Assembly (NCBI GenBank): GCA_024230695.1
Contig: JAAERC010001175.1
Coordinates: 1-5,809 of the forward strand
Origin: Candidatus Zixiibacteriota bacterium
GTDB taxonomy: Bacteria; Zixibacteria; MSB-5A5; GN15; PGXB01
Direction: 5' to 3'
Length of the DNA stretch: 5,809 bases
Under the pieces are notes generated by a model, which was not told where the DNA came from, ran no database searches, and saw nothing but the letters and a program-made list of their open reading frames with translations. The stretch's first letter is position 1; every line of letters starts with the position of its first letter. Below are positions 1 to 4,802 of the stretch, one piece after another. Position numbers and translations under genes: made by a program.

Positions 1-57
1 GATTGATTCGACTGATTTTATTCTAAAAGGTTCTGATGGATGTCTTTGCTCTAACAC
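1..57 (-). CDS. N-terminal fragment of a tyrosine phenol-lyase / tryptophanase family enzyme (runs off the window)
   Basis: An open frame starts at a GTG (55-57) and continues out of the window in frame, giving 19 residues, MLEQRHPSEPFRIKSVESI. The stretch PSEPFRIKSVESI closely matches the N-terminus I recall for Citrobacter tyrosine phenol-lyase (PAEPFRIKSVETV), and less closely that of tryptophanase (PEPFRIRVIEPV). Family knowledge: these PLP-dependent beta-eliminating lyases split tyrosine or tryptophan into phenol or indole, pyruvate and ammonia in the cytoplasm. A GGAGGA site sits just upstream. The ATG that overlaps the GTG (57-59) hits a stop after two codons, so GTG is the usable start. 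The gene follows the asparaginase stop by 49 nt with no terminator seen, so the two are probably co-transcribed. The IKSVE match leans towards tyrosine phenol-lyase, but 19 residues cannot settle the substrate. Confidence 0.7.
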   Translation of the reverse strand, partial: MLEQRHPSEPFRIKSVESI

Positions 58-60
58 ATT

Positions 61-66
61 TCCTCC
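61..66 (-). promoter_or_regulatory. Shine-Dalgarno site for the lyase gene
   Basis: The minus strand reads GGAGGA, then AAT, then the GTG start. The spacing from GGAGG is short (4 nt) but usable. This site is the main reason for accepting a GTG start so close to the window edge. Confidence 0.6.
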
Positions 67-106
67 AAAAATATTAAAATTACTCAGCCTTAAAGATAAT
101 ACAATA

Positions 107-1144
107 TCAGACTTTTTTCAAGCTGAATTCGGCTTTAACACATCCTGTTAAAATATTCATCACGTTATGAATCTCGGCTTTAAAATAATCTTTTAGATGT
201 TCCGCTTTACCAATATCTTCTATTAGACCAAACTGTTTAAGTAGCTCAACAATAACAGGATACAGAGCCCGTTGGTTACCATCATGGATCTTCACGGCAA
301 TCCCGATTGATGGCTTCATAAGGCCGATCCCCTGAATAGATTCGGCTCCTATTTTACATACAACATTATTCGGGAAAGTTCGCATCAGAGCCAGATCAAA
401 CCGCCCCTCACCGGAAAACATCACCGGATATTCCATCATCGCACATCGAATACGTTCCAACGCTTTGGTCTCGATTTCATCTTTACCAACCGCCGCGGCG
501 AGTTTTCGAAAAGCAATAGCGGTATTGATCATTGGCAAACCAAAATTCGGGGCCGAACAACCGTCAACTCCTATAACTATTTTTTCCTTGGGGTATTCAT
601 ACATCCCGGCGACAGCATCAAGAACCATCTGTTGCACTTTTCCGTTTGGATTCAAATACTCAGCAGGGTCTTCGCCCAAAAGTGCGGACAATGCCAAAAA
701 CCCGGAATGTTTACCGGAACAATTATGCCGCACATAATCCAAATGTTCATCTTTGGTCGGATATTCTTCTCTCATCTGCATCCCAAGCGGCCAATGACAT
801 CCGCACTTGAGAAGTTTGGGGCTGTTCCCGGCGGCTTTGAGATTTGATATCACTACCTCACGATGTTCATCGCTTCCGACATGTGACCCGCACATAATAG
901 ATAACTGCTTAGGACTAAAACCATACTTATCGGCGGCGCCGGATGTTATAGTCGGCAAAAGTTGAAACGGTTTCGGTGATGATCGCGCGAATGTGAAAAA
1001 CTCCGGATCACCAAGATAATGAGTTAACTTGCCCTCACTGTTAACCACCGCGATTGAACCATAATGTATCGCCTCTTCGCGAGCACCACGATAAACTTTG
1101 GCGACAATTTCGGCTTTATCAGGTTTAATATTATCAATACTCAT
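107..1144 (-). CDS. L-asparaginase, Rhizobium-type (asparaginase II family, PF06089)
   Basis: This cytoplasmic enzyme is predicted to hydrolyse L-asparagine to aspartate and ammonia. It belongs to the family of the Rhizobium etli thermolabile/ReAV asparaginase, which is unrelated to E. coli AnsA/AnsB. Visible motifs are RSSPKPFQ (54-61), MCGSHVGSDEH (84-94), NCSGKHSGF (141-149), VDGCSAPNF (193-201) and FSGEGRFDLALM (243-254). Comparing with ReAV from memory, a constant offset of 7 places its catalytic Ser48/Lys51/Ser80 at S55/K58/S87 and its zinc ligands Cys135/Lys138/Cys189 at C142/K145/C196, so the active site looks intact. The second catalytic lysine is probably K285 (AVKIHDG) or K264. At 345 residues it is near family length. 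The ATG has an AAGGA site 8 nt upstream, lying inside the 3' end of the preceding gene, which stops one base before this start. Translational coupling is therefore likely. Confidence 0.92.
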   Translation of the reverse strand: MSIDNIKPDKAEIVAKVYRGAREEAIHYGSIAVVNSEGKLTHYLGDPEFFTFARSSPKPFQLLPTITSGAADKYGFSPKQLSIMCGSHVGSDEHREVVISNLKAAGNSPKLLKCGCHWPLGMQMREEYPTKDEHLDYVRHNCSGKHSGFLALSALLGEDPAEYLNPNGKVQQMVLDAVAGMYEYPKEKIVIGVDGCSAPNFGLPMINTAIAFRKLAAAVGKDEIETKALERIRCAMMEYPVMFSGEGRFDLALMRTFPNNVVCKIGAESIQGIGLMKPSIGIAVKIHDGNQRALYPVIVELLKQFGLIEDIGKAEHLKDYFKAEIHNVMNILTGCVKAEFSLKKV

Positions 1145-1145
1145 T

Positions 1146-1556
1146 TTAAATATCCTTAAATAATCTTGTTAACGGACTACCGGGTGCCTGAATATCGAGA
1201 TCCATAAAATATCCAAAAGCTGTTTGGTTTGTTTCATAGTTAGAACTTTTTAAACGTTCTTCGGCGCTATCGAATATTTTTTTTGTTATTTCCGGATCGG
1301 CTTTACTGTCAGACAGATGTGTAAACGAATGTAATACTATTTTTTCTGTTTCGTTCTTACGTGCCGCCCATTTGAGATTTTTAATTAATTTGGTCTCAAT
1401 GTATGATGCATTTTCTTCGTCTTTTTCCTCAACATCAATAAACCCGACGAGACAGTTTTCGAACAATTCGCTCTTATCGATCTCCGGCACAGTCTCGAGT
1501 GTCCGCATACTTGTCTTATATCCAAACCGACTACAATATATCATCAACAATTTCAT
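1146..1556 (-). CDS. Free-standing archaeal-type threonyl-tRNA synthetase editing domain (PF08915-like)
   Basis: The 136-residue product matches the N-terminal editing domain of archaeal ThrRS over its whole length: MKLLMIYC at the start, VGFIDVEEKDEEN (37-49), IVLHSFTHLSDSKADP (73-88) and AFGYFMDL...GSPLTRL (113-132). No synthetase follows, so it is a single-domain protein. In archaea this D-aminoacyl-tRNA-deacylase-like fold removes serine from mischarged tRNA-Thr, and split versions exist in some Crenarchaeota. Against Pyrococcus abyssi (from memory, offset 3), His83 is kept as H80, but Tyr120, Lys121 and Glu134 become F117, M118 and R131, so serine hydrolysis by the archaeal mechanism is doubtful. 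I place the start at ATG 1554-1556, with GAAGGA 4 nt upstream and the family N-terminus. A GTG at 1584-1586 would add ten residues but falls inside a hairpin. It heads an operon with asparaginase and a lyase. The family is confident; the substrate is unknown. Confidence 0.85.
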   Translation of the reverse strand: MKLLMIYCSRFGYKTSMRTLETVPEIDKSELFENCLVGFIDVEEKDEENASYIETKLIKNLKWAARKNETEKIVLHSFTHLSDSKADPEITKKIFDSAEERLKSSNYETNQTAFGYFMDLDIQAPGSPLTRLFKDI

Positions 1557-1560
1557 AGTT

Positions 1561-1566
1561 TCCTTC
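1561..1566 (-). promoter_or_regulatory. Shine-Dalgarno site that decides the start of the editing-domain gene
   Basis: GAAGGA on the minus strand lies 4 nt before the ATG at 1554-1556. The product beginning there, MKLLMIYC, aligns with the family's N-terminal strand, so the earlier in-frame GTG at 1584-1586 is disfavoured. Confidence 0.6.
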
Positions 1567-1579
1567 AGACTCTTGGTGG

Positions 1580-1597
1580 CCCACACCTTGGTGTGGG
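1580..1597. repeat. Perfect inverted repeat CCCACACC-TT-GGTGTGGG
   Basis: The arms are 8 bp with a 2-nt spacer and no mismatch. On the minus strand it ends 23 nt before the chosen start of the editing-domain gene and shortly before its Shine-Dalgarno, so it would fold in the 5' leader. No T-run follows, so it does not look like an intrinsic terminator. Confidence 0.75.
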
Positions 1598-1624
1598 TTA
1601 ATTTATTATGGTATAGTCAGCCAA

Positions 1625-1642
1625 CCCACAGCAAGCTATGGG
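1625..1642. repeat. Sister inverted repeat CCCACAGC-AA-GCTATGGG
   Basis: It has the same layout as the dyad at 1580-1597: 8-bp arms, a 2-nt spacer and an arm beginning CCCACA. One of eight pairs is mismatched. The two dyads begin 45 bp apart, which resembles paired REP-like palindromes. The palindrome GGGTACCC (1641-1648) overlaps its edge. Confidence 0.6.
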
Positions 1643-1675
1643 GTACCCGAGCAATTTTCTTATCAATTGATCTGT

Positions 1676-1704
1676 ATTATGTTACGAAACGGGTGATTTA
1701 TCAA
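1676..1704 (-). promoter_or_regulatory. Candidate sigma-70-type promoter for the editing domain-asparaginase-lyase operon
   Basis: The minus strand shows TTGATA (1699-1704), a 17-nt spacer and CATAAT (1676-1681), each hexamer one base from consensus. Transcription would start near 1669, giving a leader of roughly 110 nt that includes the dyads at 1580-1597 and 1625-1642. In AT-rich DNA such matches also arise by chance. Confidence 0.4.
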
Positions 1705-1789
1705 GAGGATTTTGTAATATGCGGATTTTTTTATGGTAGTAGTCGACGACTCCTGCCAGGATTTGGTAACCCACCTAATAAAATTTGTA

Positions 1790-1812
1790 GGTCAGGGCCT
1801 TAGGCCCTAACC
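1790..1812 (-). terminator. Possible terminator hairpin after the propeller gene
   Basis: AGGGCC and GGCCCT pair around a 3-nt loop. The stem extends past one mismatch by three more pairs to GGT/ACC. It lies 51 nt beyond the stop of the propeller gene. On the minus strand the stem is followed by ACAAATTTTATT, which is T-rich but not a clean T-run, so this is a weak intrinsic terminator or an interspersed palindrome. Confidence 0.35.
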
Positions 1813-1863
1813 CTTAATTAATTTAATTTTTGAATTCGAAAATCAGAAAAGAAGCTCGACTAT

Positions 1864-3921
1864 TTATTCGGCGAGACAATCCGGCCCTGGACCACCTTTA
1901 TACTTGAAATTTATTAAATGCACTATATCAAGTATATCTACAGCTCCATCATTATTAACGTCAGCTAAATAATGTGGGTATGGTGCTGAACCGCCCTTAT
2001 ATACAAAATTAATAATAGAAATAATATCGAGAATATCAATTCCCGCCTGTCCATCAATATCACCACAAATCTCATTGATTGGCAATCGGAATACTCCAGA
2101 ACCCATTGTTCCGGCATAGATATCATCGAAAGAATTGATAGCCAAAGCGCCAACATTTGTGTTTGTCAGACCGCCATTTGTTTCCATCCAGTTATCACCA
2201 TTGTCAATTGAGACAAAAACTCCTGCTCCTGATGTCCCTGCAATAATATCGCCTGAAGAGTTGAAAACAATTGTATTAATATCCAAATTTGTCAAACCAT
2301 TGTTTATTGCGGTCCAATTATCACCATTATCAGTTGAGCGGAAAACGCCACCAGTTTCGGTTCCGGCAAAAATATCACCAGAAGAGTTGATAGCAATATC
2401 CTGAACAGTAGAGACAGTCAGACCATTGTTTATTTCGATCCAGTTGTCACCATTATCAGTTGAGCGGAAAACACCACCTGAATTTCCGCAAAACACATCA
2501 CCACTACTGTTTATGGCGATAGCCTCATTAAATGGATCGGTCAGACCGTTGTCGATTTTTGTCCAATTATTACCATTATCAATTGAACGGAAAACACCAG
2601 TGGCAGTAACCATTCCGATAAAAATATCACCGGAAGAGTTGATGGCAATACTCATAACATCGAACATTGTTAAGCCATGCTCTATTGGATCCCAATTGTC
2701 ACCGTTATCGGTTGAGCGAAAAATACCGTAGAATGTAGTTCCGGCGAAAATGTCACCTGAAGAGTTGATGGCAATACACTCAACTTGGGCTTGTGGTAGG
2801 CCGATGTTTATTTCAATCCAACTAAGACCATTATCAGCTGATTTGGCCATACCGCCAAATTTGGTTCCTACAAAAATGTCACCGGAAGAGTTGATATCTA
2901 TTGCCAAGACTTCGGAGTTTGCCAACCCATTGTTGTTTGTAGTCCAATTATCACCGTTGTCAGTAGAGCGATAAACACCGCCACCTTCCGTTCCGGTAAA
3001 TATATAGCCCAAAGAATTGACGGTAATATCCTGGACGTAAGTATTTGTCAAACCATCATTTATTTGGGTCCAATTATCACCATTATTGGTTGAGCGGAAA
3101 ACGCCATTTCCTGACGTTCCTGCAAAGATATCACCGGAAGAGTTGATAGCTAAGGCCCAACCATGACCGGTTATTGAGAAACCATTTATATTGGACCAAT
3201 TATTACCATTGTCAGTCGAACGGTAAACGCCGCCCTGGGTTCCCGCAAAAACATCACCGGAAGAGTTGACGACCATAGATAAAACGTAAGTGTTTGTCAG
3301 CCCGTTGTTTATTTGAGTCCAGGTATCACCAAAATCAGTTGAGCGGAAAACGCCACCGGCTGAGGTTCCGAGAAAAATATCGCCAGAAGGATTATGGGTA
3401 GCTGCAAAAACAGAGTAAGTTACCTGACCATTATCTACATTGGTCCAATTATCACCATTATCGGTGGAACGGAAAACACTGCCATTATATGTACCGGCGA
3501 AAATATCCCCGTTGGTATTGATATCAAGTGCAAAAACGACGGGCAATGTTATACCATTATCGGCTTCTGTCCAGCTGTCACCATTATCAGTTGAGCGGAA
3601 AACACCACCGCCGGTTCCGGCAAATATATCATCATTATCGTTGATGACAAGAGACGTCATACTACCAATTGTCAATCCATTGTTGATTTCCGTCCAGCTA
3701 TCACCATTATTGGTCGATCGAAAAACACCCCTACTGCCGGTTCCAACAAATATATCACCGTAAGAGTTAACAGCGAGACATTTTATTTCCCCTCCATACG
3801 GCCCACCGGTTTGTTCCCACATTTGAGAACTGGCTGTCGAAAATAAAAATAGCACGATTATAATCGCGGTTGAAAAGAATAAAACCGCCAACCTTGATTG
3901 AAACAGGTTTCTACTATTCAC
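1864..3921 (-). CDS. Exported 14-repeat Asp-box beta-propeller protein with C-terminal dockerin-like domain
   Basis: The 685-residue product begins with a signal peptide (basic start, hydrophobic 11-29, likely cleavage around 30-33). Residues 34-617 consist of repeats averaging 42 residues with the pattern INSSGDIFAGT..GGVFRSTDNGDNWT..NNGLT. STDNGDNW is the Asp-box (SxDxGxxW) of BNR/sialidase-type propellers. I count 13 full repeats plus a 28-residue fourteenth. The missing outer strand seems to be supplied by MWEQTGGPYGG at 34-44, which suggests closed propellers, probably two of seven blades. Residues 619-685 form two EF-hand-like loops: D621-D632, degenerate at position 5, and D654-D665 (DVNNDGAVDILD). 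C619 and C682 bracket this domain. Dockerins bind cohesins or anchor extracellular proteins; the partner is unknown. No catalytic residues of GH74 or sialidases were recognised. It starts at GTG behind a perfect AAGGAGG, has its own promoter and looks monocistronic. Confidence 0.9.
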   Translation of the reverse strand: MNSRNLFQSRLAVLFFSTAIIIVLFLFSTASSQMWEQTGGPYGGEIKCLAVNSYGDIFVGTGSRGVFRSTNNGDSWTEINNGLTIGSMTSLVINDNDDIFAGTGGGVFRSTDNGDSWTEADNGITLPVVFALDINTNGDIFAGTYNGSVFRSTDNGDNWTNVDNGQVTYSVFAATHNPSGDIFLGTSAGGVFRSTDFGDTWTQINNGLTNTYVLSMVVNSSGDVFAGTQGGVYRSTDNGNNWSNINGFSITGHGWALAINSSGDIFAGTSGNGVFRSTNNGDNWTQINDGLTNTYVQDITVNSLGYIFTGTEGGGVYRSTDNGDNWTTNNNGLANSEVLAIDINSSGDIFVGTKFGGMAKSADNGLSWIEINIGLPQAQVECIAINSSGDIFAGTTFYGIFRSTDNGDNWDPIEHGLTMFDVMSIAINSSGDIFIGMVTATGVFRSIDNGNNWTKIDNGLTDPFNEAIAINSSGDVFCGNSGGVFRSTDNGDNWIEINNGLTVSTVQDIAINSSGDIFAGTETGGVFRSTDNGDNWTAINNGLTNLDINTIVFNSSGDIIAGTSGAGVFVSIDNGDNWMETNGGLTNTNVGALAINSFDDIYAGTMGSGVFRLPINEICGDIDGQAGIDILDIISIINFVYKGGSAPYPHYLADVNNDGAVDILDIVHLINFKYKGGPGPDCLAE
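1867..2070 (-). other. Region encoding the dockerin-like domain (residues 618-685)
   Basis: Two calcium-loop motifs sit about 33 residues apart, each followed by a hydrophobic helix (ILDIISIINF and ILDIVHLINF) and a KGG turn. The second loop has all five expected ligand positions (D654, N656, D658, D662, D665). The first has Q625 where Asp or Asn is usual. The duplicated F-hand geometry is that of type I dockerins. No cohesin is encoded in the window. Confidence 0.8.
2071..3786 (-). repeat. Intragenic tandem repeats, period about 126 bp, encoding the propeller blades
   Basis: Near-identical blocks recur along the gene. On the plus strand, TCACCATTATCAGTTGAGCG-like words appear at about 2195, 2321, 2447, 2570, 2699, 2951, 3077, 3203, 3329, 3452, 3578 and 3704. 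Most intervals are 126 bp, with occasional 3-bp-multiple changes. The similarity at base level suggests duplication or ongoing conversion between units. Blade 8 (about 2785-2910) is the most diverged. Confidence 0.9.
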
Positions 3922-3926
3922 TTTTT

Positions 3927-3933
3927 CCTCCTT
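3927..3933 (-). promoter_or_regulatory. Consensus Shine-Dalgarno AAGGAGG for the GTG-started propeller gene
   Basis: AAGGAGG is followed by five A residues and then GTG (3919-3921). The ideal spacing supports the GTG start, which also yields a well-formed signal peptide. Confidence 0.85.
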
Positions 3934-4002
3934 GCTATGGCCTACTGAGACGACAAGCTTGATTTTCTAAGATATGAACATTATCTAAAGTATCCGATGA
4001 AC

Positions 4003-4043
4003 TGAAGTTTCCTATTATTAAGATATATGGATAGGACACTTCA
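4003..4043 (-). repeat. Imperfect inverted repeat, 13-bp arms, in the propeller-gene leader
   Basis: On the minus strand TGAAGTGTCCTAT (4043-4031) pairs with ATAGGAAACTTCA (4015-4003) in 12 of 13 positions around a 15-nt AT-rich loop. No T-run follows, so a terminator is unlikely. It could be an RNA hairpin in the leader or a protein-binding dyad. Confidence 0.7.
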
Positions 4044-4073
4044 CAGAAAACAGCAAAAAAATAGACGCTTCAA
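4041..4073 (-). CDS. Possible 10-codon leader mini-ORF (MKRLFFCCFL)
   Basis: AGGAGG (4080-4085) stands 6 nt before a TTG, which opens ten codons reading MKRLFFCCFL and ends at TGA (4041-4043). The spacing and strength of the Shine-Dalgarno are good. The peptide begins like a signal sequence, so this may be the stump of a decayed exported-protein gene, a leader peptide, or chance. The stop codon is the first triplet of the hairpin at 4003-4043. Nothing else supports translation. Confidence 0.25.
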   Translation of the reverse strand: MKRLFFCCFL

Positions 4074-4114
4074 AAAGTACCTCCTAAATTTCTCTAAGTT
4101 TAAGACCAGTTTGT

Positions 4115-4143
4115 AATTTCTGTTTCTCACTCAGTTAGAAATT
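4115..4143. repeat. Short inverted repeat AATTTCT/AGAAATT
   Basis: Perfect 7-bp arms flank a 15-nt spacer in the leader of the propeller gene. It is AT-only apart from one G/C pair per arm, so its stability is low and it may be accidental. Confidence 0.35.
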
Positions 4144-4198
4144 TAGATATATAAAGATATTCCTATGCGTCAGATTCATTAACATCTAATTATATAAG

Positions 4199-4226
4199 AA
4201 TATAGTATTTATATTTCCATTGTCAA
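4199..4226 (-). promoter_or_regulatory. Strong sigma-70-type promoter for the propeller gene
   Basis: The minus strand shows a perfect TTGACA (4221-4226), a 16-nt spacer and TATATT (4199-4204), one base from TATAAT. Transcription would begin near 4192, leaving about 270 nt of leader before the GTG start. A 15-nt dyad directly abuts the -35 box on its upstream side. Confidence 0.65.
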
Positions 4227-4241
4227 GCGTTTTTGAAACGC
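4227..4241. promoter_or_regulatory. Inverted repeat GCGTTT-CAA-AAACGC abutting the -35 box
   Basis: Perfect 6-bp arms flank a 3-nt centre. On the minus strand the dyad ends exactly where TTGACA begins, covering roughly -36 to -50. That placement suits an activator or regulator site. It could alternatively be part of the 3' end of the upstream transcript. Confidence 0.4.
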
Positions 4242-4243
4242 CA

Positions 4244-4266
4244 CCCTCTCAAAATTTATTTGAGGG
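4244..4266 (-). terminator. Weak dyad after the tautomerase gene, possible transcript end
   Basis: CTCAAA/TTTGAG pair around a short AT loop, and outer C/G pairs can form past a 2-nt bulge. It lies 61 nt downstream of the tautomerase stop. No T-run follows on the minus strand, so an intrinsic terminator is not convincing, though it is the only dyad in the right place apart from 4227-4241. Confidence 0.25.
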
Positions 4267-4326
4267 ATTATAGCTTACAAGGAATTTTATAAAATCAATA
4301 ATTTAAAAGAAACAACTGCCAAGACC

Positions 4327-4749
4327 CTAATCTTTCGGTAACTCGTAGTAGAATTTGCTTTTAGCACATTCTTCAAAACTATCAGAAAGAAGTTTACCAT
4401 TAACACCGACATTGTCATATGGATGTTCACAAATATGGATCACTGGTTGCCAATCTTCCTTGCCAAAAACAGATGTAAACACCGACGAAAACGATTCAAC
4501 AAGTTTTTGTTTTGTAACACGATCAATACGCGGACAGTACATCAACATATGAAGATAAGGGCGCTTTATATTATTTTCACAAATAACGCCACCCGATGCC
4601 GCATTACCAAACTCGTATTCATTAAAATATATACCAAATATCTCTGCTCCAAAATGAGTGGCCTTATCAAACGCCTTGGTCAGTTCTTTGGCCAGTTTCT
4701 CTTTGATTTGAATATCTGCTTTGGGCATGGTTATCTCAAGACAAGGCAT
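4327..4749 (-). CDS. Tautomerase-superfamily protein with two fused 4-OT-like units
   Basis: The 140-residue product starts Met-Pro. The proline exposed after Met removal is the catalytic base of the 4-oxalocrotonate tautomerase/MIF superfamily. Unit 1 is strand PCLEITMP (2-9), an amphipathic helix about 12-31, strand EIFGIYFNEY (36-45) and GNAASGGV (48-55). Unit 2 repeats the plan: PYLHMLMYCP (64-73), helix about 78-95, strand QPVIHICEH (101-109) and DNVGVNGKLLSD (112-123), which resembles the glycine-rich end of 4-OT. Single-domain 4-OT is about 62 residues, so this is a fused dimer as in cis-CaaD or MSAD. The substrate cannot be read from sequence; keto-enol tautomerisation or hydration of an unsaturated acid is the family theme. 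AAGGAG stands 6 nt before the ATG. It follows nadK by 53 nt, probably in one transcript. Confidence 0.82.
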   Translation of the reverse strand: MPCLEITMPKADIQIKEKLAKELTKAFDKATHFGAEIFGIYFNEYEFGNAASGGVICENNIKRPYLHMLMYCPRIDRVTKQKLVESFSSVFTSVFGKEDWQPVIHICEHPYDNVGVNGKLLSDSFEECAKSKFYYELPKD

Positions 4750-4802
4750 TTTTGACTCCTTATTTGGTCTGATAAATCATATAAACTAAAGGAAATGATG
4801 TT

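Larger units (their letters stand above)
1557..1863. other. Hairpin-rich intergenic region between the propeller gene and the editing-domain operon
   Basis: No credible gene is seen in these 307 bases. The region holds several short dyads: 1580-1597, 1625-1642, the palindrome GGGTACCC at 1641-1648, an AGTCGTCGACT dyad near 1741-1751 and a GC-rich one at 1790-1812. It also has a candidate promoter (1676-1704). The GTGGGTT/AACCCAC word recurs in both orientations. The patchwork could be degraded interspersed palindromic elements, a structured leader, or both. Confidence 0.6.
3922..4326. other. 405-nt intergenic region: dyads, promoter and long leader
   Basis: No conventional gene is present. 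On the minus strand there are, in order, a T-poor imperfect dyad (4244-4266), a GCGTTT/AAACGC dyad (4227-4241), a promoter (4199-4226) and a leader of about 270 nt. The leader contains a dyad at 4115-4143, a 10-codon mini-ORF (4041-4073) and a 13-bp imperfect hairpin (4003-4043). A TATAAT also occurs at 4267-4272 without a good -35. Confidence 0.6.

Noticed and set aside
465..847. Plus-strand frames inside the asparaginase gene
   Set aside because: They are antisense shadows of a gene with all family motifs present.
1557..1586. Ten-residue N-terminal extension of the editing-domain protein from a GTG at 1584-1586
   Set aside because: The GTG falls inside a perfect hairpin, lacks a good Shine-Dalgarno, and the extension precedes the family's natural N-terminus.
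1372..1803. Plus-strand 143-residue open frame across the editing-domain gene and intergenic region
   Set aside because: It overlaps a well-supported minus-strand gene and the hairpins, and its composition matches no recognisable protein.
2135..3763. Several plus-strand open frames of 66-107 residues across the propeller gene
   Set aside because: They repeat QLSPLSVERKTP-like text, the antisense of the blade repeats. They have no start context of their own and exist because the minus-strand repeats lack stop-generating codons on the other strand.
2071..3786. CRISPR-like or mobile tandem array
   Set aside because: The periodic units of about 126 bp are fully coding, without unrelated spacers, and form protein blades.
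1864..3921. Assignment as a sialidase or GH74 xyloglucanase
   Set aside because: Asp-boxes are structural and occur in many propellers. No catalytic arginine triad or acidic pair of those enzymes was identified.
4267..4272. Perfect TATAAT on the minus strand as a second promoter
   Set aside because: No acceptable -35 lies 16-18 nt upstream; the nearest TTGATT is 20 nt away.
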